Origin: a virus
DNA: 22,265 bases
IMG/VR virus record: IMGVR_UViG_3300044617_001237
Location: 1 to 22,265 of that record
Direction: 5' to 3' (one strand)
Shown here: one piece after another, positions 7,591 to 14,474 of the stretch
How the letters are laid out: the number at the start of each line of letters is the position of its first letter
Position numbering within the stretch: the first letter of the stretch is position 1
Translations under genes and position numbers: made by a program
The notes under the pieces: generated by a model
What the model saw: the letters and a program-made list of their open reading frames with translations, nothing else
Database searches by the model: none
Told to the model about the DNA's origin: nothing

Positions 7591-8354
7591 TCGTGGCGCC
7601 CCGGCTCCTGCGGCTGGGGCGCTTTCGTTTCGGAGCAAACACGAGGCCATGCGCCCCGCGTCAAAACGCCCCATGCAAGCGCCGCCACTCCCGGAACCTG
7701 TCCGTTACCGAGGCACCCGTTTCGGTCCATTGCAAGGGCCAGCCCATCAGCCACTCGACCCACATCGGGTTCGGCGTTGAACCATTCAGGAACTCTCGCA
7801 AGGTTGGCGCTCCCTGTCGGAATGCGTCCCCGCGCACACTCATCGCCTTCGTTGGGGTTCCAAGCCGCAATCCAGACCCTCTCACGTCTGTGTCGTGCTC
7901 CAACGTCGGCAGCGGAAAACACGCCCCACGCAGCATCAAACCCGATCTCGGCCAAATCCCCGAGCACTCGATCGAGCCCTCGAAAAGTGAGAGCTGGACT
8001 GTTTTCCATGAATGCGAATCGCGGTCGTACCTCGCGAATGATCCGAGCCATTTCTCGCCAAAGTCCGCTGTGCTCGCCATCGAGTCCGCGCCGGTTAGCT
8101 CCGCCGTTGGTGCTGATGTCTTGGCATGGGAAGCCGCCAGAAACCACGTCAACAATTCCGCGCCACGGTCGCCCGTCAAAGGTTCGCACGTCATCCCAGA
8201 TCGGGAAGGGCGGAAGGCATCCGTCGTTTTGCCGGGCGACCAGTACATCGCGGGCGTAGGGGTCGAACTCGACCGCGCAGACGGTGCGCCAGCCGAGCAG
8301 GTGCCCTCCAAGGATGCCGCCGCCAGCGCCCGCGAAAAGTGCCAGCTCATTCAC
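7584..8354 (-). CDS. DNA (cytosine-5) methyltransferase, miniature Dcm-type
   Basis: This 256-residue enzyme transfers a methyl group from S-adenosylmethionine to C5 of cytosine. The core motifs are present: motif I at 6-13 (LFAGAGGG), motif IV with Cys77 in SGGFPCQ, motif VI as MENS in place of ENV, motif VIII ARHRRERV, and motif X GNGQVP. The stretch between VIII and X, where target recognition normally lies, is only about 50 residues, so the protein is shorter than cellular enzymes (usually above 300). The start is taken as GTG at 8354 because it overlaps the upstream stop (GTGA) and begins just before motif I; the frame stays open further upstream. As last gene of the leftward arm it probably protects phage DNA from host restriction. 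Confidence 0.88.
   Translation of the reverse strand: MNELALFAGAGGGILGGHLLGWRTVCAVEFDPYARDVLVARQNDGCLPPFPIWDDVRTFDGRPWRGIVDVVSGGFPCQDISTNGGANRRGLDGEHSGLWREMARIIREVRPRFAFMENSPALTFRGLDRVLGDLAEIGFDAAWGVFSAADVGARHRRERVWIAAWNPNEGDECARGRIPTGSANLARVPEWFNAEPDVGRVADGLALAMDRNGCLGNGQVPGVAALAWGVLTRGAWPRVCSETKAPQPQEPGRHED
7596..7630 (+). terminator. Intrinsic terminator for the rightward late arm
   Basis: Ten-base arms 7596-7605 and 7613-7622 pair with one G-U wobble around a 7-base loop and are followed by TTTCGTTT at 7623-7630. This is a good rho-independent terminator for rightward transcription. It lies inside the 3' coding end of the oppositely oriented methylase gene, so its bases also encode that protein's last residues. 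Confidence 0.65.
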
Positions 8355-8662
8355 GTAGCCCCCGCCTTCTTTTCCTTCGCGTGCTTCGCCAGTTCCTTGG
8401 CAAGCAACGACTGGAACTTGAGTTCGATCGCCTCGCCAAGTTCGATCGCGTCGTTGCCGTTCATCACGCGGGCGATGTGCGGGCGCTTCTCGGTCCAGTC
8501 CCAGACGACGTCCATGCACGCGGCCCGGTAGCGAGACCAGCGCGCTTCGTCCAAGACTGCGTTGATGCGCCGTGCGTGCCAGCGATCCACCCAGCACTTG
8601 AGCGAGTCGAGCGCGAAGGCGGCTAGTGCGCCGAGGCAGAAAGAGAGCACGTCGAGCGTCAT
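8351..8662 (-). CDS. Small membrane-anchored protein, unrecognised
   Basis: This 103-residue protein starts with a hydrophobic segment (about 3-20, LDVLSFCLGALAAFALDSL). A long, mostly helical soluble part with many Trp, Arg and Glu residues follows, then a Lys-rich end (ELAKHAKEKKAGAT). It is probably anchored by its N-terminus with the rest in the cytoplasm. I do not recognise the family. The ATG at 8662 overlaps the upstream stop (ATGA), and its own stop overlaps the methylase start (GTGA), so the three genes are coupled. Confidence 0.65.
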   Translation of the reverse strand: MTLDVLSFCLGALAAFALDSLKCWVDRWHARRINAVLDEARWSRYRAACMDVVWDWTEKRPHIARVMNGNDAIELGEAIELKFQSLLAKELAKHAKEKKAGAT

Positions 8663-8976
8663 GGTGTCCCCGCTTTCGTTTGCGCGGCGAGGGCGGCGTC
8701 CACCTTGGCGTTCCAATCGCTGGCTCCGCAGTCGCACATGGCGTCTCGGATACCGCCGACCGTGACGGCCGAGCACGAGTGCCATTCGTCTTCGCCGACG
8801 GCGTGAACGCGCCGTGACTGCTGCGCCAACGTACGCAGCGCCGCGTTCTCGCGCTCAAGCTCGGCCACGCGGGCGCGCAGGGCCAAGTAGTCGGCTTCCG
8901 AGACAAAGCGCTCGGACCCGCTATCCGCATCGGCGCTGAACGTGTAGATCCAGCGCTTTGCGTTGTCAGCTTCCAT
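8659..8976 (-). CDS. Coiled-coil protein with C-terminal Cys/His cluster
   Basis: This 105-residue protein has an N-terminal beta-like part, a leucine/glutamate heptad stretch (about 28-52, YLALRARVAELERENAALRTLA), and then a region with His and Cys residues (EWHSCSAV...MCDCGASDW) that could bind a metal. The family is not recognised. The ATG at 8976 lies inside the upstream gene (11-base overlap) with a GGAAGGGGG ribosome site just before it. It ends in an ATGA overlap with the next gene. Confidence 0.6.
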   Translation of the reverse strand: MEADNAKRWIYTFSADADSGSERFVSEADYLALRARVAELERENAALRTLAQQSRRVHAVGEDEWHSCSAVTVGGIRDAMCDCGASDWNAKVDAALAAQTKAGTP

Positions 8977-9406
8977 GCGCGCCCCCTTCCGCCGTCGCCA
9001 CGCGCGCCGCCTTGCGCTTCACGTGCCTCGCGCGGTCACGCTCCCGGCGACACGTGCGGCACTCGCGCCGTCCGTCGTCTCGCACGAGCACGTTGCAGCG
9101 GTGCAGTTCGTGGCCGTGCTGGCAGTGCTCCATGCGCGGCCGCTCCGACGCCGCATTGCGCTGAGCCTCGTCCGCCGGCAAGTCGCGCGGCTCGAGCCTC
9201 CAGTATTCGCGCGTCTCCCCACCCGCGTACGTCACGCGCCAGAGCTCGAGCCACGGGCTGCGCTTGTAGCCGGTCTCGCGCCTCACCCGCGGCGTGACTT
9301 CGACGTGCTCGACTCGCCGGCCGTCTGGCAACGTGTGGCGCCGCTTGAACTCGCGGAGGATCTCGGCGCGGCGATCGTTCGCCACTTCGATCTGAGAGGC
9401 TCTCAC
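8966..9406 (-). CDS. Zinc-ribbon phage protein
   Basis: This is a 146-residue, strongly basic protein. The C-terminal ~55 residues carry the phage motif Cys-x-His-Gly-His...Asn-x-x-x-Arg-x-Asp-Gly-Arg-Arg-x-Cys-x-x-Cys, a probable zinc ribbon often seen in small phage proteins and beside HNH nucleases. No HNH core is present. The N-terminal half (EFKRRHTLPDGRRVEHVEVTP...YWRLEPRDLP) looks like a small beta domain. It starts with GTG overlapping the upstream stop (GTGA). DNA binding is plausible from the charge and ribbon; the exact role is unknown. Confidence 0.6.
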   Translation of the reverse strand: MRASQIEVANDRRAEILREFKRRHTLPDGRRVEHVEVTPRVRRETGYKRSPWLELWRVTYAGGETREYWRLEPRDLPADEAQRNAASERPRMEHCQHGHELHRCNVLVRDDGRRECRTCRRERDRARHVKRKAARVATAEGGAHGS

Positions 9407-10347
9407 ACGCCCCTCCTATACCCGTTCGCCAGCGGCACGTTCTCGGCGAGGATCCACTTCGTCGGGCTGATGCGCTCGTACACAAGGATGCGCCCGTCGC
9501 CCTTCATGCGCCGGATGTCCACGGTGTCGTGGTGGCGCGTGATGGCGAGGTTGTTCCCGTAGTCGAGATGAACGCCCGCGATCTCGATGTGCTCGGGACC
9601 GCTCGTCGGCGCGTCCTTGATCTCGGGCTGGTAGATCTGCACCGGGTTGCGATCGGGGTTGAGCATCCCCACGTAGCCGCCGTTCCACTTGAGCGAGCGG
9701 CAGTAACCCACGAGCACGCCGCCGAACGAGTTGTAGGGGCGTCCGTTCTTGACCACGACCACGCCCGCGTCCTTCGTTCGCACGTTGAGCCCACGGATAC
9801 GCACGTCGGTCAGCGGGCCTTGGTCGAAGATCGTGAACGAGAAGCCCGCACGGCCCACGCCGCGCGCCTGGCCGCACTCGCTCACGCGCACGTCGGTGAA
9901 TCGCAGCGTGCGCTTGACGTTCCACATGGGGTCCGCGCGGTTGCCCGTGTGGCGGAACTGAGGCCCCTGCGCGCCGCACTTCTCGAACAGGCAGTCCTCG
10001 TAGGTGAGGTCGCCCGCGCCCGTGCTCTCGTAGTCCGCGTGCTCCATCCACGCGCCCGAGACGTAGACGCGACGGCGCACGCCTGAGCACTTGTAGCGCC
10101 GGATGCCCCACTTGCTCATCGTGAGCGTGTCCGTGGGCGACGTGGGCGGCAAGCACTCGATACGCACGTCCTCCAGCACGTCGTTGTCGTGCGGCTCGTT
10201 GTGGTCGATGAGCGCCGCCCAGTAGCCCTGGTAGCGGATGTGCGTCTTGCGCAGCTCGTAGTTCTTGGTGCCCTTGGGAATGAAGATCGCGCCGCTCGAC
10301 TTGAGCGGTCCCTTGATCTTGGGCGGGGCGAAGTTGGGTCCGGTCAT
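9403..10347 (-). CDS. Right-handed beta-helix (pectin-lyase-like) protein in the early arm
   Basis: This 314-residue protein is built of repeated short strands with turn residues: LEDVRIECL, LTYEDCLFEKCG, LRFTDVRVSECG, LTDVRIRGLNVR and HIEIAGVHLDYGNN. This is the pattern of a parallel beta-helix as in tailspikes and polysaccharide lyases. There is no signal peptide. The N-terminus (MTGPNFAPPKIKGPLKSSG) is Pro/Lys-rich and could be an anchor. The start at 10347 overlaps the upstream stop (ATGA), which excludes the longer frame. Its place is odd: virion beta-helix proteins are normally in the late arm, yet this gene sits between resolvase-side genes and methylase-side genes on the opposite strand. 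It may be a spike, a capsule-related enzyme, or a cargo gene. Confidence 0.65.
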   Translation of the reverse strand: MTGPNFAPPKIKGPLKSSGAIFIPKGTKNYELRKTHIRYQGYWAALIDHNEPHDNDVLEDVRIECLPPTSPTDTLTMSKWGIRRYKCSGVRRRVYVSGAWMEHADYESTGAGDLTYEDCLFEKCGAQGPQFRHTGNRADPMWNVKRTLRFTDVRVSECGQARGVGRAGFSFTIFDQGPLTDVRIRGLNVRTKDAGVVVVKNGRPYNSFGGVLVGYCRSLKWNGGYVGMLNPDRNPVQIYQPEIKDAPTSGPEHIEIAGVHLDYGNNLAITRHHDTVDIRRMKGDGRILVYERISPTKWILAENVPLANGYRRGV

Positions 10348-10562
10348 TGGTTCTCCTGCGGTAGTTGCCCCACGCCAGACGCGGCGGGGGTGGTCAGTTT
10401 GCGCACCATGTTGCGGACCTCCTCGGGTCCGTCGTACCTGCGCTCCATCTCGCCGAACGCGGCTTCGTACGCTTCCACGCGCGCGATGGCGCATTCGTGG
10501 TGGACGCGCCAGCACTCGTGCCAGTGGGCGGGGCCGCCGTGGATGATGATGAACTCGCTCAC
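10344..10562 (-). CDS. Small His-rich protein, unrecognised
   Basis: This 72-residue protein begins MSEFIIIHGGPAHWHECWRVHHEC. The His/Cys-rich N-terminus may bind a metal; the rest is helical (IARVEAYEAAFGEMERRYDGPEEVRNMVRKL). GTG at 10562 overlaps the resolvase stop (GTGA) and continues as GTGAGCGA, the start form shared by many genes here. It ends in ATGA with the beta-helix gene. No function can be assigned. Confidence 0.6.
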   Translation of the reverse strand: MSEFIIIHGGPAHWHECWRVHHECAIARVEAYEAAFGEMERRYDGPEEVRNMVRKLTTPAASGVGQLPQENQ

Positions 10563-11071
10563 TGCACCACGCTCCCCGTGCGCGCGTCGCGGCGACCTGC
10601 GCGATCCCAGCGAACCGGGCATCCCGTGCGGTCGAGCGGCTGGACGCTCAAGAGCAGGCCCGGCTCAGTGCGCACGGTGAAGTCTACGTAGTGCTTCCGC
10701 GCGCGAACGTCCACGATGCGCGAATCGTCCCACAACACGACGCCGGTGAGCGCGTCGCCAACTGCGCGCACGAGCTTGTCGAGGTCGGGCTTCGTCGTGG
10801 GCGCGAAGGGCGCGCTCGGACTCAGACCACGCTTGCCATAGTGCGACTTGAGGCGCTCGAAGTAGAACGCGAGCGAGACGTAGACGGGGCAGTCGAGAAG
10901 CTCGTGCCCGTGACCGCTGGCGCGCAGCACCGTGCGGATGGTCTCGCGCCACGGCATCGTGCGCTTGTTGTCGCTGACGAGGCGCGCGTGAGATCCACGT
11001 CGCACGGCCTTGAGCGAGCCCTGCGGCGCTGGCGTGCCGGGGATCCAGATGGTCAGTTCGGTGGCGGTCAA
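10559..11071 (-). CDS. rusA: RusA-family Holliday junction resolvase
   Basis: This 170-residue enzyme should cut four-way DNA junctions during phage recombination or before packaging. RusA family features: an early strand LTIWIPGTPAPQGS, then KPDLDKL with Asp96 and Asp98, and ALTGVVLWDDSRI with Asp115/Asp116. These correspond to the three catalytic aspartates of E. coli RusA. The last ~35 residues, rich in Arg, extend past the usual family end of about 120-140. I place the start at TTG 11071 because it overlaps the upstream stop as TTGA and begins just before the first strand; the frame is open far upstream, but that part has no RusA homology. It acts in the cytoplasm, together with the recombination genes of the preceding unit. 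Confidence 0.85.
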   Translation of the reverse strand: MTATELTIWIPGTPAPQGSLKAVRRGSHARLVSDNKRTMPWRETIRTVLRASGHGHELLDCPVYVSLAFYFERLKSHYGKRGLSPSAPFAPTTKPDLDKLVRAVGDALTGVVLWDDSRIVDVRARKHYVDFTVRTEPGLLLSVQPLDRTGCPVRWDRAGRRDARTGSVVQ

Positions 11072-11259
11072 AACGGCTTCCTCGAGTTCGTGTAGTCGTG
11101 GTCGGTCGTGCCATTGCGCCGCTCGCAAGCGCAGTACGCCAAGCCGAGAACGAGCGCGTGGTCTTGTCCCTCGCACCAGTGGGCGTCCTTGTAGATCCAG
11201 CGGACCCAGCGCGGGATGCGGCCGCGGCGGTCGAGCCAGCGGTAGAGCAGATCGCTCAC
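11068..11259 (-). CDS. Small Cys/Trp-rich protein, unrecognised
   Basis: This 63-residue basic protein (MSDLLYRWLDRRGRIPRW...) has a central HWCEGQDHALVLG and then CACERR, so up to three Cys and a His could hold a metal. GTG at 11259 overlaps the upstream stop (GTGA) and reads GTGAGCGA; its stop overlaps the resolvase TTG. I see no known family. Its reality rests on the two tight overlaps and the unbroken gene chain. Confidence 0.5.
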   Translation of the reverse strand: MSDLLYRWLDRRGRIPRWVRWIYKDAHWCEGQDHALVLGLAYCACERRNGTTDHDYTNSRKPF

Positions 11260-11576
11260 GCCCCACCTCGCGCGCGGATGGCCGCGGCGCACCCGCACTG
11301 GTAGCAGTCGTCGCACGCCTTCGCGTTCGCCTCGCGCTCGTCAGCGAGGGCGGCGGCGAGGAGGGCGTGCAGGTCGGCGCGCGTGTTCCACTGCCGCACG
11401 GCGTCATCTTTCGCCTTCGACGTGTCGCCGTTCCAGTCGCAATCGGTCGATGCGCCCGTCGCGTCGCAGCCGCCGCAGACCACTTGGTAGCTGTAGTTCG
11501 TCACGCGAGGATCTTCGTGCGAGAGAAGTGTCCCTTTGCCCCCACAGAACGGGCACGGCAGTAGTTGCTCGCTCAC
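11256..11576 (-). CDS. Lar-like restriction-alleviation zinc-ribbon protein
   Basis: This 106-residue protein starts MSEQLLPCPFCGG, with Cys8/Cys11 and Cys34/Cys37 forming a zinc ribbon and WNTR at 63-66. This is the arrangement of the Lar_restr_allev family (phage and Rac-prophage Lar), which eases host type I restriction by modulating EcoKI-type enzymes. The C-terminus adds a second Cys cluster (ACDDCYQCGC), which the short Lar proteins lack. It lies among methylases and a helicase, in line with an anti-restriction role. Many phage proteins share this ribbon without a proven function, so the activity is inferred. GTG at 11576 overlaps the upstream stop. Confidence 0.65.
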   Translation of the reverse strand: MSEQLLPCPFCGGKGTLLSHEDPRVTNYSYQVVCGGCDATGASTDCDWNGDTSKAKDDAVRQWNTRADLHALLAAALADEREANAKACDDCYQCGCAAAIRARGGA

Positions 11577-11845
11577 CTGCTCGCCTCCATCGCCCGCACG
11601 GCGCGCATGAGACGGGACACGGCGCGCGCGTAGCCAACCGCGTCAAGCTCGCGGTCCACGTCGTGCCACTCCTTCGCCGCAGCGCACACTTCGAGCATGG
11701 CGGGCGTGTACTCGTCGGGCCGCAGCGCCTCGTTGTGCGCCTTCTTCTCCTCGGCCAGCGCGCGCGTGAGGTCGGCGATCTGCTCGGTGTAGCTGCGGCG
11801 CGAGGACTCAAGCGCCTCCCGCAGTTTCTTCTCAGCTTCGTTCAT
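11573..11845 (-). CDS. Coiled-coil protein, unrecognised
   Basis: This 90-residue protein is almost all helix, with heptad-like charged and Leu residues in the first ~45 positions (EKKLREALESSRRSYTEQIADLTRALAEEKKAH), then AMLEVCAAAKEWHDVD and a basic end. A clear AAGGAG site lies just before the ATG at 11845, set in the 15-base gap after the methylase. Its stop overlaps the Lar-like gene (GTGA). Such proteins are common in phage early operons; no role can be named. Confidence 0.6.
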   Translation of the reverse strand: MNEAEKKLREALESSRRSYTEQIADLTRALAEEKKAHNEALRPDEYTPAMLEVCAAAKEWHDVDRELDAVGYARAVSRLMRAVRAMEASR

Positions 11846-11860
11846 CGCGTTCTCCTTGTG

Positions 11861-12847
11861 TCACTCCAGGCCCGCAGACGCTTCGGCGTCCACTTGATCG
11901 AAAAGGGTCGGCTCGACCTTGCGCGTGCCAGCTTCGGACACGTTGCGCACAGCCTGCCGGTAGTAGCTCGGCTTGAGCTCCACGCCGATCGCGCGGCGCC
12001 CAGCGCACACAGCGGCATAGACCTCGCTCCCGACGCCCATGAACGGCGTGAGCACCGTCTCGCCCTCGTTGCTCCACAGCACGAGCGCGCGGTCGATCAC
12101 GTCCAGTTGCAAAGGGTGCACGTGCTTCTCGTCCTCGGCATCGCGCGCCTCGCGGTAGGGCAGCACGCGATCGAGCCGCACGTCGTCCCAGAAAGCGCTC
12201 GCGTACTGGCGCCAGATCCAGTGCGAGTAGCGATTCTGGATCTGGTTCCCGGTCCAGCCCTTGTAGCTCAACACGTCGGACGGAATCTGTCGCGCGCCGG
12301 CGTACTCGAGCAATCCAACGGGGTGCGACACGGGAACCCCGTTCTTGCCCTTGCGCCGGAACACGAGCAGGTAGTCAGCGCTGGCGACGGTGCAGCGCGA
12401 CGAGTCCTCGACGATCGACTTGTGCGCGAGGGCCTTCGTCATCGTCCGATTGCGCACCGTGAGCGGCTCCTTCCAAACGTGGTAGCGCGCGACGTAATCG
12501 AACCCGAGGCGCGCGTGCTGGCGGATGATGTCGCCGGGGAAGTCGCGCAGCACGTCGCATCCCGTGTTGCCGCTGGGAACGTCCATGCAGTGAACCGCGG
12601 TCATGCGGCCCGGCTTGGTCACGCGCGCGATCTCGCCGACGATGAAGTCGTAGTGCGTGAAGAACTCTTCGTAGCTCTTGCAGTTCGACAGATCGCGCTC
12701 GTTCGAGCTGTAGTGGTACAGGCCGGCGAACGGCGGCGAGTAGATCGACAGATCGACGGACGCGTCGGGAAGGTCGCGCATGACCTCCATGCAATCGCCG
12801 TTGTAGATGGCGAAGCGGTCAGTCACGAGTTGGTCTAGGACAGCCAT
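11861..12847 (-). CDS. DNA N4-cytosine/N6-adenine methyltransferase (beta class)
   Basis: This 328-residue methylase has SPPF at 37-40 (motif IV, the catalytic loop) ahead of TPFMGVGSEVY near the C-terminus (motif I, cofactor binding), followed by AIGVELKPSYY. This order defines the beta class of the N6_N4_Mtase family (PF01555). SPPF does not decide between adenine N6 and cytosine N4. The middle ~150 residues (LRDFPGDIIRQHARLGFDYVARYHVWKEPL...) form the expected target-recognition insert. It overlaps the helicase gene by 13 bases. No restriction nuclease is adjacent, so it is best read as an orphan phage methylase that hides DNA from host restriction or times replication. ATG at 12847 is the only start close to the fold's beginning. 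Confidence 0.88.
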   Translation of the reverse strand: MAVLDQLVTDRFAIYNGDCMEVMRDLPDASVDLSIYSPPFAGLYHYSSNERDLSNCKSYEEFFTHYDFIVGEIARVTKPGRMTAVHCMDVPSGNTGCDVLRDFPGDIIRQHARLGFDYVARYHVWKEPLTVRNRTMTKALAHKSIVEDSSRCTVASADYLLVFRRKGKNGVPVSHPVGLLEYAGARQIPSDVLSYKGWTGNQIQNRYSHWIWRQYASAFWDDVRLDRVLPYREARDAEDEKHVHPLQLDVIDRALVLWSNEGETVLTPFMGVGSEVYAAVCAGRRAIGVELKPSYYRQAVRNVSEAGTRKVEPTLFDQVDAEASAGLE

Positions 12848-14265
12848 TGGGGAACCTCGGTCTTGGTGGGGTAGTTCACAGAGCGCCCGATGGAGAGCGC
12901 GTTGTTCATGTTGGCGACGAGTTCGGCGAACATCGCCGAGGCTTGGTCGGCCTTGCGCTTCAAGTTCTCTTGCACGATCGCGCCGCCTTCCGTGGTCACG
13001 ATGTCCACGACGACGGGGCGCTTTTGCCCGAAGCGCCAGCATCGGCGAACGGACTGGTAGAGCTGCTCGAAGCTGTGCGACGGGAACCAAGTCATATGCG
13101 CGCAGTGCTGCCAGTTGAGGCCCCACGCGCCGATCTTCGGTTTGATGACCAGCACGCGCGCACGGCCCTTGCCGAACTCCTCGAATAGCGCCTCCTTGCG
13201 CTCTGGCTCGTCGCTGCCCTGAATCTCGATCGCGCCCGGCACAAGCTCGCGCAGTAGCTTCCCCTCGGCGTTCAGGTGGCACCACATGACGGCCGGCTCG
13301 CCGTGCGCGTTCACGAGTGCCGCGGCTCGCTCGCACCGCTCGACGATCGTTCGGCGCTGCTCCTCGCGTTGTTCGTGCAAGCCCTCGGCGGGAAGCTCGA
13401 ACAGCATCCCCGGCGCGAGGCGCTTGGCCTTGACGATATGCAGCACTTCGCGGAGTTCGGGCAGCACGAATCGCTCGTCGGAAAAGCCCAGGTCCGACGG
13501 CTTGCGGCACGCGCGCGCCCACGAGCAAACCCAGCGCCAGAAGTGCGCCTCGGCGTGTCCCTTGAAACGCCACTTGAGCCCCATGTCTTGCCGCTGACCG
13601 CGGTACGCGCCCTTCGTGTTCGAGTTGTTCATCGCGTTGACGAAGAACTTCCCGAGCATGTCCATGTGCCCGAGGTAGCCGAGCGCCTCGCTGGACGTGC
13701 CGAGTTCGATGTAGTCGTTGGGCGCCGCGGTCGCCGTCGCCAGCAAGCGATAGGGGAGCTTGCGCATCAGGTCCGTGACGACCGCGCGGCGCACGCCATC
13801 GAAGTTTTTGATCGCGCTCGACTCGTCGCACACGAACCCGCCGAGCTTCGACGCGTCGAACAGGTGAAGGCGTTCGTAGTTCGTTGCGACAACGCCGCAC
13901 GGGAGCGAGCCGTCGCGCGAGACCGCGGCCTCGACGCCGAACTTCGCCGCCTCTTCGACCATTTGCTGCGACACGGCAAGCGGAGTCGCGACGAGCACGG
14001 GCTTTCCGGTTCGCGCGTAGACGTTCTGCGCCCACGCCAGTTCCATCAAGCTTTTGCCGAGGCCGCAGTCGGCCCACACAGCCGCGCGACCCTTGCGCAG
14101 GCTCCATTCGATGAGCGCGCGCTGGAAGTCGAACGCCTCGCTCGGCATCCACGACGGGTCGAACCCGTGGTCACCTTCTAGCTGCGCCTTCGAGTCAAGG
14201 AAATCCCCGTAGCTCGCCGCAGCTTCGGGCGCTTGCACGCCACGCCATTCTCCGAGACCTCTCAC
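12835..14265 (-). CDS. SNF2-type superfamily 2 helicase/translocase
   Basis: This 476-residue ATPase has two RecA-like lobes. Visible motifs are a Q-motif (FDFQ, 45-48), Walker A in DCGLGKS (66-72), motif II as DESS (147-150), motif III TATAAPN (177-183), and in the second lobe QLYQSVRRCWRFGQ, the motif V/VI region typical of SNF2 proteins. Such phage proteins use ATP to move along or remodel duplex DNA, in replication or against bound proteins. GTG at 14265 overlaps the upstream stop (GTGA) and has AAGGAG six bases ahead. The 13-base overlap with the DNA methylase suggests joint expression and perhaps joint action. It could be a replication helicase, a recombination remodeller, or part of a modification system. 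Confidence 0.85.
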   Translation of the reverse strand: MRGLGEWRGVQAPEAAASYGDFLDSKAQLEGDHGFDPSWMPSEAFDFQRALIEWSLRKGRAAVWADCGLGKSLMELAWAQNVYARTGKPVLVATPLAVSQQMVEEAAKFGVEAAVSRDGSLPCGVVATNYERLHLFDASKLGGFVCDESSAIKNFDGVRRAVVTDLMRKLPYRLLATATAAPNDYIELGTSSEALGYLGHMDMLGKFFVNAMNNSNTKGAYRGQRQDMGLKWRFKGHAEAHFWRWVCSWARACRKPSDLGFSDERFVLPELREVLHIVKAKRLAPGMLFELPAEGLHEQREEQRRTIVERCERAAALVNAHGEPAVMWCHLNAEGKLLRELVPGAIEIQGSDEPERKEALFEEFGKGRARVLVIKPKIGAWGLNWQHCAHMTWFPSHSFEQLYQSVRRCWRFGQKRPVVVDIVTTEGGAIVQENLKRKADQASAMFAELVANMNNALSIGRSVNYPTKTEVPQWLS

Positions 14266-14369
14266 GAGTCACTCCTTCGCGAAAACATCCAGTAGCTCAC
14301 CCCAGCCGCGACGCTCACCAGCGAGCACCACGCGAGGTAGGCCAAAGCTGCGCACACGATGTAGTCCAT
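14262..14369 (-). CDS. Short single-span membrane peptide
   Basis: This 35-residue frame (MDYIVCAALAYLAWCSLVS..., ending FSRRSDS) is almost entirely one membrane helix with a basic end. Its stop overlaps the helicase start as GTGA. The frame extends upstream to 14471, but that part runs through the terminator stem and is unlikely to be coding. No good ribosome site precedes 14369, and the promoter-like motif lies at 14380-14400, so the start is uncertain and the gene may not be real. Confidence 0.4.
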   Translation of the reverse strand: MDYIVCAALAYLAWCSLVSVAAGVSYWMFSRRSDS

Positions 14370-14379
14370 GTCGCTATTC

Positions 14380-14400
14380 GTCAACGCTAATCCGTAGAAA
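14380..14400 (-). promoter_or_regulatory. Boundary motif copy A, with promoter-like TTGACG
   Basis: On the minus strand this reads TTTCTACG, two variable bases, then TTAGCGTTGAC, 19 of 21 identical to the copy at 20732-20752. It touches the T-tract of the upstream terminator and lies before the helicase unit. TTGACG (14384-14379) could be a -35 box; the -10 17 bases on (CATCGT) is poor. It could be a phage promoter or an operator. Confidence 0.45.
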
Positions 14401-14469
14401 AGAAAAGGCCCCGCCGAACAGCACGCTGTACTGAGCCAGCGCGCCCCTCTCCATGTGTTCGGCGGGGCC
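14398..14469 (-). terminator. Strong intrinsic terminator after the SbcC-like gene
   Basis: A perfect 14-base inverted repeat (arms 14456-14469 and 14407-14420) starts five bases after the ATPase stop in the reading direction and is followed by TTTTCTTTT (14406-14398). The 35-base loop holds a further 5-base stem (14424-14428 with 14438-14442). It should end the unit that carries the recombination genes. Confidence 0.8.
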
Positions 14470-14474
14470 ATCCA

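Noticed and set aside
7661-8350. 229-codon minus-strand frame beginning MSWHFSRA, inside the methylase gene
   Set aside because: A shifted frame of the methylase that lacks its motifs; the GTG frame one base off carries FAGAGG, PCQ and GNGQVP.
8355-8930. In-frame extension upstream of the cytosine methylase
   Set aside because: Arg/Pro-rich and overlapping two other genes; the GTG at 8354 is coupled to the upstream stop and precedes motif I.
11450-12838. 462-codon plus-strand open frame
   Set aside because: Antisense to the Lar-like, coiled-coil and methylase genes, with low-complexity Arg/Val/His composition and no motif.
12848-14152. Long in-frame extension upstream of the N4/N6 methylase
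   Set aside because: It runs through the helicase gene in another frame and is low-complexity; ATG 12847 sits at the natural start of the methylase fold.
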